NCBI RefSeq assembly: GCF_000327385.1
Contig: NW_008709027.1
Span: 2,219,952-2,283,951, forward strand
Direction: 5' to 3'
Source: Lottia gigantea
Taxonomy: Eukaryota > Mollusca > Gastropoda > Lottiidae
Length of the DNA: 64,000 bases
Below, piece by piece: positions 12,030 through 23,236 of this stretch. Under the pieces are notes generated by a model, which was not told the origin of the DNA, ran no database searches, and saw nothing but the letters and a program-made list of their open reading frames with translations. The translations under genes and the position numbers were made by a program. Each line of letters opens with the position of its first letter. The first letter of the stretch is position 1.

Positions 12030-13930
12030 TTATTATTATTATTATTAACAACAATTATAAAGCGCTCCTTTCACCATGACAGTGTTCAGGGGCGCTGTGC
12101 GATAGATAAATCAACGAAGATTAACATATAAAATCCATATTAAAATAGCAAAAATTAAAAATATTCAATTATTGATGTAAATATTAAGTCAAAGAAATAA
12201 TATTATAATATATAAATTTAACAATAGATTTAAAACACATTTAAATACATTAAAATAATTTAAAGATTAAGATCTATAGTAGGATAAGCCTTTAAAAACA
12301 AATGAGTTTTTAGAGATCTTTTAAAACTTAAAACTGAGGGACATGAACATATCCCAACTGGAAGTTTATTCCACAGTATAGGACCCTGATATGCAAATGA
12401 TCGCTCTCCATATATGTGCAGAGTTTTACAGGCATAGGTTTCAGGAGAGTTTTGTCTTGAGCAGATCTAGTTACACGAATAGGGTTGTGAAGAGTAAGGA
12501 GTTCAGAAAGATATTTTGGAGCTAAAACATTCAAACATGTAAACAAGTAACAATACTTTAAATTCTAGTCTATATTGTATAGGGAGCCAATGGAGGTCGT
12601 ATAGAATAGGAGTGATATGGTCGGTTTTTCGTTTTAAGGAAATCAGACGAGCTGCCGTGTTCTGAACCCTTTATTAATGTGCTTTACTGGTAAACCAATG
12701 AGAAGCCAGTTGAAATTATCTAGCCTCGATGTAACAAAAGCATGTACTAATGATTTCGTGGCATCAGTTGTTAAGAATTCTCTTATCCTGCCAATATTTC
12801 TGATATGATAAAAACAATTTTTACATACAATATTAATTTGTGTGACCATGGTCATGTGCGTATCAAAGATAACACCTATATTTCTAGCCGATTGATTAGG
12901 AGTGACATGGGCAGAGCCAACATTAATAAATGTCGATGGGGGTAATTTATTTAGATTATTCTTTGACCCAATAAGTAGGTATTCTGTTTTATCATCATTA
13001 AGTCTTAGAAAGTTTCTTGACATCCAGTTGCGAATGTCAGAAATACAGTTTTCTAATACACATTTACTGTTCATGAAATCTGTATTCGAAGAGGGTTTAA
13101 ATCCAAGATAGAGCTGTGTATCATCAGCATACATGTGGTAACTTAGTGCATGACGACTGACAATGTTTCCAAGTGGTGATGTATACAAGGTGAACAGAAC
13201 AGGTCCTAACACCGACCCCTGTGGAACACCGTATAGGATGTCACAATCACTGGAGTAAGTACCCTCAATTAGGACTTTCTGCTTTCTGTTACTAAGGTAA
13301 CTTTTAAAAAGATTTAGTGCTGACCCAGAGATTCCAAAATCACATAGATGTCTATCTTGCAGGATGCAATGGTCAACGGTGTCGAATGCGGCAGACAGGT
13401 CGAGCAGTATTAAAAAAACACATTGTTGATTATCTAAGGCTAGAAGGATGTCATTATTGACTTTTGTAAGAGCAGTTTCAGTACTATGTCCTTTTCTATA
13501 TGCACTTTGGTAACATTCAAGAAGATTATGTGTAATCAAGTAATCAGAGAGTTGGTGCAAGATACACTTTTCTAAAATCTTAGAAATAAAGTTTAAAGAG
13601 ACTGGACGGTAATTTTTCAAAATATCAATATCAAGGCCATACTTTTTAATTGACGGCACGACATTGACAACTTTAAATATATCTGGAAACGTTGCAGTTG
13701 TGATACTGGAGTTTATAAGATCAGTGATGTAGGGAATTAATATTTCACTACAGTCTTTAAGTAGATGTGTTGGAATAGGGTCTAATGAGCAGGAGTTTGG
13801 TTTTGCAGCTTTAATGAAAGCTGATAGTTTATCAGTTTATCAGTTTATCTGAACTGTTTTATCATTCAATTCGGTTACTTTGATCTCCAGTTTGCAGTCG
13901 AACATTGAAATGTTGATGATACAGTAACCT
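12030..13930 (-). mobile_element. CR1/L2-like LINE, 5'-truncated and decayed
   Basis: The minus strand carries the reverse transcriptase of a jockey-like/CR1-group non-LTR retrotransposon, then a short 3' UTR with a conserved 'aagcgct' segment, then an ATA/ATT microsatellite tail at 12030-12046. That tail type is characteristic of the CR1/L2 group. The 5' part (endonuclease and ORF1) is missing; recognisable protein fades near 13920. Confidence 0.92.
12260..13848 (-). pseudogene. Reverse transcriptase of the CR1/L2-like LINE
   Basis: Translation starts in 'KPNSCSLDPIPTHLLKDC', continues through 'NYRPVSLNFISKILEK' and 'QSAYRKGHSTETAL', the palm motif 'LLDLSAAFDTVDH', 'GVPQGSVLGP' and the catalytic 'YADDTQLY'. 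It ends with the thumb/C-terminal 'VQNTAARLI', 'HWLPI', 'APKYLSELL' and 'LSFKRSLKTHLF' before a stop at 12260. The longest open piece is 12643-13659. At least three frameshifts (near 12660, 12540 and 12460) and two in-frame stops near 13840 break it. The catalytic DD pair is retained. A dead copy, but a good family marker. Confidence 0.93.
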
Positions 13931-14394
13931 CTCAAAGTCTCTCTATGTCTACCCTTCATCAGTAAAATTATATTTTAATTATTGATTTAGTCTATATATT
14001 TTGAAAGAATGATTATTATTTTCGATGTTATTTCAAATCACAATATTAAGCGCAATTAGAATCATAGAATTCAATACGTCTGTAATTATTGAAATAGAGG
14101 AGTTATATACATATAGTTACTTGTATTATACACTATAATTACCTATCCGAGCTACCTTTATATCAGCTACTCATCACCTTCATCAACGGCTATTATCAGT
14201 GCTAAACAGTACAAAATGTAATGTTTAAATGAGCATAGAATGTCAACATAAAATCATTATCTGTAACAATAAACTATAATCACCTTATCATTAAGTTCTT
14301 CAATAAACAGATTACCAAATCCTTTACAAACGAGAGTAGCATATTTTACTAACAAAGGTCTCCGCACTCAAAGCATGGTCTTTGTGTCTCAACG
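13931..14394. other. Intergenic, nothing recognised
   Basis: AT-rich sequence between the LINE and the 20-bp minisatellite; no supported feature. Confidence 0.5.
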
Positions 14395-16104
14395 CCTGAA
14401 ACAAGACCTGTATGTATAAAACAAGGTATGTATGTATAAAACATAGTCTGTATGTATGAAACAAGATCTTTATGTATGAAACAATGTCTGTATATATGAA
14501 ACAAGATCTGTATGTATGAAACAAGATCTGTATGTATGAAACAAGATCTGTATGTATGAAACAATGTCTGTATGTATGAAACAAGATCTGTATGTATGAA
14601 ACAAGGTATGTATGTTTGAAACAAGATCTGTATGTATGAAACAATGTCTGTATGTATGAAACAAGATCTGTATGTATGAAACACGGTATGTATGTATGAA
14701 ACAAGATCTGTATGTATGAAACAATGTCTGTATGTATGAAACAAGATCTGTATGTATGAAACAAGGTATGTATGTTTGAAACAAGGTCTATATGTATAAA
14801 ACAATGTCTGTATGTATGAAACAAGATCTGTATGTATGAAACAAGATCTGTATGTATGAAACAAGGTATGTATGTATGAAATAAGGTCTGTATGTATGAA
14901 ACAAGATCTGTATGTATGAAACACTTAATATATGTTTGAAATAAGGTCTGTATGTATGAAACAAGGTCTGTATGTATGAAACAAGATCTGAATGTATGAA
15001 ATAAGGTCTGTATGTATGAAACAAGATCTGAATGTATGAAACAAGGTATGTATGTTTGAAACAAGATCTGAATGTATGGAATAAGGTCTGCATGTATAAA
15101 ACAAGATCTGTATGTATGAAACAAGATCTGAATGTATGAAACAAGATCTGAATGTATGAAACAAGGTATGTATGTATGAAACAAGATCTGAATGTATGAA
15201 ACAAGATCTGTATGTATGAAACAAGATCTGAATGTATGAAACAAGGTATGTATGTTTAAAACAAGATCTGAATGTATGGAATAAGGTCTGTATGTTTGAA
15301 ACAAGATATGTATGTATAAAACAAGATATGTATGTGTGAAACAAGGTGTGTATGTATGAAACAAGATCTGAATGTATGGAATAAGGTCTGTATGTATGAA
15401 ACAAGATCTGTATGTATGAAACAAGATATGTATGTATGAAACAAGGAATATATGTATGAAACAAGATCTGTATGTATGAAACAAGATCTGAATGTATGAA
15501 ACAAGATCTGTATGTATGAAACAAGATCTGTATGTATGAAACAAGATCTGAATGTATGAAACAAGGTCTGTATGTATGAAACAGGATCTGAATGTATGAA
15601 ACAAGGTATGTATGTTTGAAACAAGATCTGTATATATGAAACAAGATCTGTATGTATGAAACAAGATCTGTATGTATGAAACAAGATCTGAATGTATGAA
15701 ACAAGGTCTGTATGTATGAAACAGGATCTGAATGTATGAAACAAGGTATGTATGTTTGAAACAAGGTCTGTATGTATGAAACAAGGTATGTATGTTTGAA
15801 ACAAGATCTGAATGTATGGAATAAGGAATATATGTATGAAATAAGATCTGTATGTATGAAACAAGATCTGTATATGTATAAAACAAGATCTGTATGTTTG
15901 AAACAAGATCTGTATGTATGAAACAAGGAATATATGTATGAAATAAGATTTGTATGTATGAAACAAGGAATATATGTATGAAATAAGATCTGTATGTATG
16001 AAACAAGATCTGTATGTACAAAACAAAGTTTGTAAGGTCTGAATGTCTAAAACGAGGTCTGCAAGGTCTGTAAGTCTGTCAATCTGAAACAAGGTCTGTA
16101 TATG
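14395..16104 (-). repeat. 20-bp minisatellite, about 85 units
   Basis: Units of 20 bp ('acaagatctgtatgtatgaa') repeat for 1.7 kb. Register is kept without a single insertion or deletion from about 14401 to 15865, while bases vary at a few fixed positions (ctg/atg, tat/aat, tat/ttt). None of the three minus-strand frames of the unit contains a stop. Overlapping ORFs of up to 565 codons therefore result, all reading the same 20-residue repeat FHTYRSCFIHTDLVSYIQIL in different phases. The ORFs are a composition effect and not good protein candidates. Confidence 0.95.
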
Positions 16105-17442
16105 TTAAAAAAGATCCCAAACCAGGCGTTTACATACAAATTAAAATATTTAATACGAGCACACTTCTATATGTCTTAAACAAAACAACAATACATAATC
16201 TGTTACAAGGTCTTTAGTTTTTTACATCCGAAATAAAGTTGCCGATTCTACCATTAAAAATATAGCTTTTATAAACACAAAACCATGCAACCATCTCCAT
16301 GGAAAGCAATAGGCTTATTATTTCCAATATGGTTGTAGTTATAGAACAGAATTATTTTCAAATCAAACATTATGGATCAATAATTCTAAGTTAAACTTAT
16401 TTTTGTTGCATTAAAATTACATTACAGATAAATTTGAATGTCGGTGTAAACAATTTGATTTATAAGTATATTGTGTGACAGATAATGCTACTGTGGTTGT
16501 AACGTATTTCCAAACAGAGATTAAGTCATTATTTATAACATGATTCTGCTTTTTGATTTAATGTTTAAACAAATTAGGTGAGATGAGATGTCAAGATTTC
16601 AGGATTCGATACATTATCACTGGCCGATTAACAGTAGATTCTGGTAAAGATTCGCCTAAAGCACATTTTGCTGTCTACATTCTACCATTAACATTTGTAT
16701 ATAATCGTAATGTAGAGCACATGCTACGAGGGCCGGTTGAAAAGATCTCTGATTCGCTGCATTGTCAAGCGTATAATCCTAACAAATCGTTGCGTTCCCT
16801 GATACAAGAACGGTGGCTACGGTAGAAAAGGTATACGACTAAGTTCCTAATAGCTTAACATTGTGAAGATGCTGATCCGCTGTCAAGAGTTTTGGCACTC
16901 ATTTTGCAGATCACAAAATTGTCTGCTACAGTTTTTATGTCTATAATTCAATAAATGAGTGTATATTGGTGGCAAAAGTTTGGTACAATCCCACGCAGGC
17001 TTGTAACTTTTCAGCCAACCCTCGTATATCTTTTGACACATTTTTAACATTATAGATCAATTTAAACATCATTCATTGCTATTCCTATGCTATCCCTACA
17101 GAAAATTGAAAATTAATTCAGACAGATATCTTGAAGCAGCAAGTAATTTGTATAAATTTCTCGATTATTTTTCTAGCACAGTAGTTGAAAAAGATTCAAT
17201 GAGATTCAAAGATTTAATTATACTGTTTTTCTTTGACTCCAAGGGGTAAGCTCATCATTAGGGATGTAAGCCAAAGCGAAATTGTATTCTGGATTAAACA
17301 CATTTACAACAACAATTAATCGTTGTTAGTACCGTGAAGTCTTTTTTGAATAGATATATTTATTAAAAGGTCCACGTTCTTCAATTTCTTCGATCAATCG
17401 TACTTTAGTCACAGAAACGGAAATTATTTAATTAATCTAATC
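16105..17442. other. Intergenic, with one arm of a dispersed foldback repeat
   Basis: Near 16796-16880 sequence similar to arm 2 of the foldback repeat at 2447-2525 is present. The 80-residue ORF at 16583-16825 partly overlaps it and is not convincing. Nothing else was recognised. Confidence 0.5.
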
Positions 17443-18736
17443 AATTATAGCAGGGGTGGGCAACATGCGACTCGCCAGTGTTGTCTCTAGAAAAAAAATG
17501 TACATAGATGGATTTCTAAATGCTTTGCATTTATTGGCACTATAAACGTTCCTCAACATGCGTATCATCACAAACGTTTCGAAAATAGGTGTGACCTTTT
17601 TGATGTAACGTAATGACTTGTAATATTTGTTTGACCATTATCTGCATTATGGGGATCGATAATTGAACGTTGTTACTACGTTAGTACAGTTACCCTTCAG
17701 TTTCACTCGTCAGTGTTGGCGCAGAACAAGCGATGGATTTTCTCTTATTTTGCAAAACCCATAATTGGTCCATGTTCTTTAGCAACGATACGATGATAAA
17801 GATCATCTAGCCGTTGCTCTCACATTCCCATATTCTCGTCATTAATTTTGATTGGTAGAGGGTTTATTTCTCTACAAATTATATTCCTTCAAGCAACATT
17901 TTGCAGGAAAAGTTTGAATAACCAGACCTAAAATTTGAAGTACCAAAGTTACTTTCTTCTAAATCTCAAAGTTCACATATAGTGCCAAAGTTGTCATATA
18001 GTGCCAAATTGCATTGATAGTTTTCAGAGTAAGAATAAAAAAATCAACAATTTTTACGCCTCCTCAAATAATAATCACATTTATTCCAAATGACCTGCGA
18101 ATCAATGACTCAACAAAGCAAGTACGACTACACAAATGAGTTATGCCCCCTCTCATTTCGTCGTTACCGCGGTAAAATCCCACCTGAGAACTTAAAAATG
18201 AATTCATAATGGAAGGAAGCGTTTGAATTTTCTGAAATATTTGATGAATTTTAAGGACCCGTCGTGTAAGTACCTTTCTGTCAAGTTTCAGTGGGTTAGT
18301 GCGAATCTGCAACAGTTTCCACCAATTTGTCGCCATTTTCAATTACCGTCCTTTTACTCCAAATATTACAAGTTTCCTGATTGGATATATCGAAAGGTGA
18401 CGTATGGCCTGCCAAGGGGGGTTATTAGTCTCAAATGACGCTAATATGGGATTGTGAGAGCAACGGTTAGATGTGAATAATCATCGTACAGTTGATATAG
18501 GAACATGTAGTTGGTCGTGAATTTACTTAAGGTTAGTCGTAGTCGGGGACCTGACAACTCTGATAAGTTCTATCTTGCTACGTAACTGGTGTACAAATAT
18601 TGAAAGCTACAATTTGAGTAAGCAATCTTTTTGATTTTGGAATGACAACATCTCAATCAAGCATCATAAGTTCGGCCCGGTCATTTGTCATATCTGATCC
18701 TTTCAGTCAAAAAGGTTGCCCACCCCTGAATTATAG
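17443..18736. mobile_element. hAT-type DNA transposon, non-autonomous, 1.28 kb
   Basis: The termini are perfect 14-bp inverted repeats 'caggggtgggcaac' and 'gttgcccacccctg' (element body 17451-18728). They are flanked by a perfect 8-bp target duplication 'aattatag' at 17443-17450 and 18729-18736. Both terminal sequence and duplication length are diagnostic of hAT. No transposase is readable. A long imperfect inverted repeat lies inside (about 17770-17845 against 18431-18520, core 'cgttgctctcaca'), suggesting a foldback element nested in the hAT or built into it. Confidence 0.93.
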
Positions 18737-20798
18737 TGTTCACAGCTTACCGTCGAAACATGAGTCTTCTTATCAATTTGTATCCGTATTATTCGTGTTT
18801 TAAAGTTATAATGACGACTCGCCTTTTCTTGGGACTTAGCCATGTTAGAGAGCATAGATTTAAAAAGTCATTTTTGCCATTTAACTCGAGGATAGCCAGC
18901 TTTCATATTCATTTAGTTGTAAGGCCATTTCGGTTAGATCATTCGCACACCGTATTTCTTATCATAATGGTCCTTATAGACCAGACGTACACTATTCAGA
19001 CAGAGAACAAACCAGTAAAGATATCCATTGAGAATTAACCCCAGTGACGATGCCGTAAAACGTCAAAAATCTAATATGTCTGCCCATAGCTACAGGGAAT
19101 CGTACGGAGCCCCTAAGGCGCAATTGTAAACATATTTATTTATTATTTCGTTTAAACGAAATAATTAATTCGTTTAAACGAAATAACATCCGTAGAATCG
19201 GGAGTTTCACGTTGACATTTTTCTACAGCAAGAATATTTTATATATATAAATGATATTTACGTGGAATTTGATCAAGTTGAAATGATTCATCTACTGACA
19301 TTTTATTTGTGATAAAGAATCATTGTTTGCCATTACAACATTTCCTGTGAGATCATATATAGCTAACTGTTTCTCGATATTTAATACAAATTAATAAATA
19401 GAATGGTTCTGAGTAATATTTTATGCAATTGCATGAACAGGTTCCGGGTTAATTGAATATTGATTAAAACAGTGAAATATGTAATGTCAAAGAGCACATT
19501 CATTGCCATTAGTCAGAATAATCCCTAATTACCTCATCAAATACCTTAATTCAATTCAAACACCATCGAGAATTTTTAATGTGAGAATAGAGAATAGATT
19601 CGAACTGTACACTGTATAGTGTGACATGATAACTTTAAATCAACTACAGGTCATATATAAATATGCTTCTAATCAGTTATCTCAACAACATTTCTGTCTC
19701 CCTGGGGTATTGTTGTATTTTTAGATGTAATAATTCGTTGGTTTTTCATTAGATAAGGCTAACATTAGATTAGGTAATTCCATATATGATATCACTATAC
19801 TAGGTAAAACAGATGCCGATGAACATTTTTCAAGGTTTACCATGTATAGTTTAATCATGATAATGATATTGCCCATTATTCGAGCTTTTAACGGACACAA
19901 AAAGATTTAGACATAGGAATAATTGTTGTTCAATTGGAACCCCGAATATCTCCATCTTAGATTATTCATCAAATAATTGGCTCCCAGACCACAAAATTGT
20001 TTAGTAAGCTACAAATTTGCTCTCTAGTTGAGTATTTTACTCAATTTAATTTGTGTGGGTACATTTTGGGGCTAGAAAACTTGTGTGGTCATTGTTTTAC
20101 TCATCTTGAGAATATAATCAAGTATTTGTCTCAAAGTAAAATAGGGGGGCGGAAAAAGAGTAATTCCTAGATATTGTTTGTTGCAGATTGTAGCTACTAT
20201 TCGTAGAAATCGTCGCTATCTACTGAGGCCTAAACTTTTTACAGATCGACATAATGATCTAAACGATCTAAATTTGTTGGTGGTTCCTGACAACCGGGGC
20301 GTTTCATATACTTGTGATTATTCGATGACAGGTAGGTGCGATTGAACTGTTTTCAAAGGACTCCGTAACAACAATTTATTATCAAGCTGATAAATGCTGT
20401 AGGTTATTTGGAAGGGAAATATCCGGTAAGTTTAGCAATAATAAAATTCATAATTCTCATTAGCATGTTCAATCATTCTTTACATTATCTTCCAACTCAA
20501 TCGATATATTATTTTGTTCATTAATTAAGTGCAATCTTTATTTGGTCTATAATAATTTGTACAAGGCATATCGTGAAAGAAGAAAATGAAAAACAAGTAA
20601 CAAGAATCATGAAGCGTAAAAAGATAGTAGGATCTTTTTGTCTATAATAACTAAAATTGACTATAATAAATTTCAGTCCAAAAATTAATTTTGTCACATT
20701 TACTGAATAACCATACTTAAGAAAATCGTAACAAGCCGGGTTAATGATCATTTTACTCGTCAAATCCGGACATAAGCTAGCACTTAATATAGTGCCAG
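18737..20798. other. AT-rich intergenic DNA
   Basis: No supported gene. A 100-residue ORF at 18736-19038 has no signature. The palindromic motif at 19143-19186 is listed separately. Confidence 0.5.
19143..19186. repeat. Double palindrome (tttcgtttaaacgaaa twice)
   Basis: Two perfect palindromes around GTTTAAAC lie 22 bp apart, and the whole 44-bp block is itself nearly self-complementary. It follows a GC-richer stretch ('ggagcccctaaggcgc'). This may be the end of a dispersed element. Confidence 0.7.
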
Positions 20799-21382
20799 AA
20801 TGCCCAACATAATTATGAAAGCAATAAGTCAACTCGGTCTAAAATATAAATGTTGACATACGACAGCATCCAACAGCATACAACTACTGAAACAGTCTAA
20901 TAAAACTCAGAACGAGCAAGACAAAGTCTAGAGTAAAAGTTGTATAGTAGTGAGCTCCATTCTAACCTTGCACATTGACGATTGAAACGATTGGTACCTT
21001 GAAACAATGAAAGGGCTATAATGGGAGGGAATAGCTACATATCATAGTTCTCTAGCTAAATCCTTTGTTGTGTTTATTGGTTTTTATAAGAATGCCCAAC
21101 ATAATTATGAAAGCAATAAGTCAACTCGGTCTAAAATATAAATGTTGACATACGACAGCATCCAACAGCATACAACTACTGAAACAGTCTAATAAAACTC
21201 AGAACGAGCAAGACAAAGTCTAGAGTAAAAGTTGTATAGTAGTGAGCTCCATTCTAACCTTGCACATTGACGATTGAAACGATTGGTACCTTGAAACAAT
21301 GAAAGGGCTATAATGGGAGGGAATAGCTACATATCATAGTTCTCTAGCTAAATCCTTTGTTGTGTTTATTGGTTTTTATAAG
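20799..21382. repeat. 292-bp tandem duplication, two copies
   Basis: Sequence from 'aatgcccaacataattatg' (20799) repeats from 21091; I saw no differences between the copies. It is non-coding. It is either a very recent duplication or an assembly artefact. Confidence 0.93.
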
Positions 21383-22106
21383 AAGCTAATCATGAGAACA
21401 ACTGTTGAAAAGAGATAGCATACTATCATATTATTCTCTATTGCATAACTTGGTGCTGATGAGAGGGTGGTAAATAAAATGAGTTACTATGAAAAAAGAA
21501 ATGATCTTATTCAATTCAATGGCGCCGTGAGTTTGGAGGCTATACCTAAACGTCGTGTCTGAATAATACAACTTTATCCTACAAAGTTGGAAGCATTATG
21601 AGAAATGGGAAGTTAAACCAATTAATGCATATCTACAGCAATAACTATATTAACATCCTAAAACGTTAACGATTAAGCACATTATGCAGGTAATGTATGA
21701 ATTTCATCCACGATATCATAGACTTGTAGTTTAGTGTGTTGGCAGCTAGTTTTTCTGTCAATTCTGTTTACATTACAATCACATTCAAGCCTGACAGTCA
21801 TTAAGATGACTCTCACGACTTCAATCTGGAATGATCACCTTGAAAACAATTAAACAATTCATACATACAGGGTTAATGTGGGTGGATCACATGATCTGTT
21901 GAATGTAATGTATAGAGCTTGCGGTACGAGTGATAAGTTAGATATCGGAATATACAAAAATAATGTGCATTAACTTGAATAGAGAAAGTATGCATAGATT
22001 TCGACATACATTATTAACACAGAGTGCCTAACATTTCGTTGGTAGTATGTCTTTAGATAACAATTCAAAGCACAACCATATCATATTTATACAGAAATTC
22101 GATATC
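21383..22106. other. Intergenic, probable 3' side of the minus-strand Ly6 gene
   Basis: No ORF or repeat of note. The 3' UTR of the Ly6 gene at 22107-23236 would lie here. Confidence 0.45.
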
Positions 22107-23236
22107 TCACAATAATAATGCACTAGTCATTAGAACTGCCATAATAACAAGGCTGAAGTTAAATTGTTTCTGTGTTGCTGTATTACAACCATCATGGTCG
22201 CAAGTTTCCAAACATCCCTTGATTTTTTCTTCTACGTTATGCTCATTAGTATACTTGATATCACCACAATGGCTGCCCCAGTGGCTGTCTGAACAGTGTC
22301 TAACCATTATACTGCTTCCATCCGCTGAAAAACATTTATGTAGTTTATAAAGCCAAATTTAAAAAGTAAACTCGTTGCTTCAATTCTCGATAGATTGTTT
22401 TCATACTGCTATTACTCACAATGACAGATCTCTCACATCTAAATCCTTTTGGGTACAACTTAACAATTTCAATTTGTTTCTATCGATTTAATGACAGAAG
22501 ACTAAAGTTTAAATTTCGCGTTATGCTTGAAAACTTTCAGAAAAAAAAAATCAATCTCACAATTGGCTTTTTTTCTCGTAAGGTGAATAATAATTAGAAA
22601 TCTGACAGTAAGTAAAAAAAGCAATCGAGACAGAAAGTTATTATGAAAGTCTACTGATTATAAAGGGGAAGAAAGATAATTATAGATACTATGGGAACAT
22701 CCTATATTTCTTATTATCCAGACAGACAGGCAAGGTCAGGTGGTTATTAAAACCTTCAGGTAACATTCATTTACCTAACTACTATACTGTCAACTCAATA
22801 TGTAACTGGCCCATTTCTTATACTGAGCAGTCGTTTACATACAGGTCAATTTTAGTAGTTTCTGATAAACTAAATTAATATGCTATGACAGGAACAATAC
22901 GGTTTATCGAAAAAATTGAAGTTGAAATCATCACTTTCAAGAACCAGTTGAAGTTGGTGACAAGGGTGGATATACGTTCACATTACAAATTAAGTATGCT
23001 ATAAATGCAGGTGCATAAAACGTGACTATTTGGGGTATTTTCACTAATAGCGGGAAATATCATATATAACCTACCTCTCTCTCCTTTTAGCTTATAACAA
23101 TGTGTTCCTCTAAAATAACCATAATAACAATCTCTGGCTATAAAATGTACAGTTTTTAGTGTTCGTTCAAAACTATCTTCACATCCTTCGTTGTTACCAC
23201 CTAATGATGTACAGGCATAACAATCTATAGATATCA
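22107..23236 (-). CDS. Ly6/uPAR-domain protein, quiver-like paralogue (two exons seen, 5' exon missing)
   Basis: Minus-strand exons are 23236-23075 and 22324-22107, joined by a phase-1 GT-AG intron (donor gtaggt, acceptor tttttcag). The product begins ISIDCYACTSLGG, has ten cysteines (DC, AC, EGC, RDC, THC, RHC, SHC, KGC, ETC, DGCN) and ends with a strongly hydrophobic tail (FSLVIMAVLMTSALLL) expected for GPI anchoring. The first exon starts after 'tgtattacag' in phase 1, exactly as in the Ly6 gene at 3082. Reading further upstream gives a signal-like hydrophobic run but no ATG, so the true signal peptide probably lies in a separate upstream exon I could not place. Family members are small extracellular proteins. 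The partner is unknown. Confidence 0.83.

Noticed and set aside
12902-13111. A 69-residue plus-strand ORF
   Set aside because: It is the shadow of the LINE reverse transcriptase on the other strand.
14324-16021. A 565-codon minus-strand ORF and five overlapping ORFs as a repeat protein
   Set aside because: All three frames are open because the 20-bp unit has no stop on that strand. The frames read the same 20-residue repeat shifted, which is expected from the unit and not from selection.
18736-19038. A 100-residue ORF
   Set aside because: No family signature, no splice context, and composition like the surrounding AT-rich DNA.
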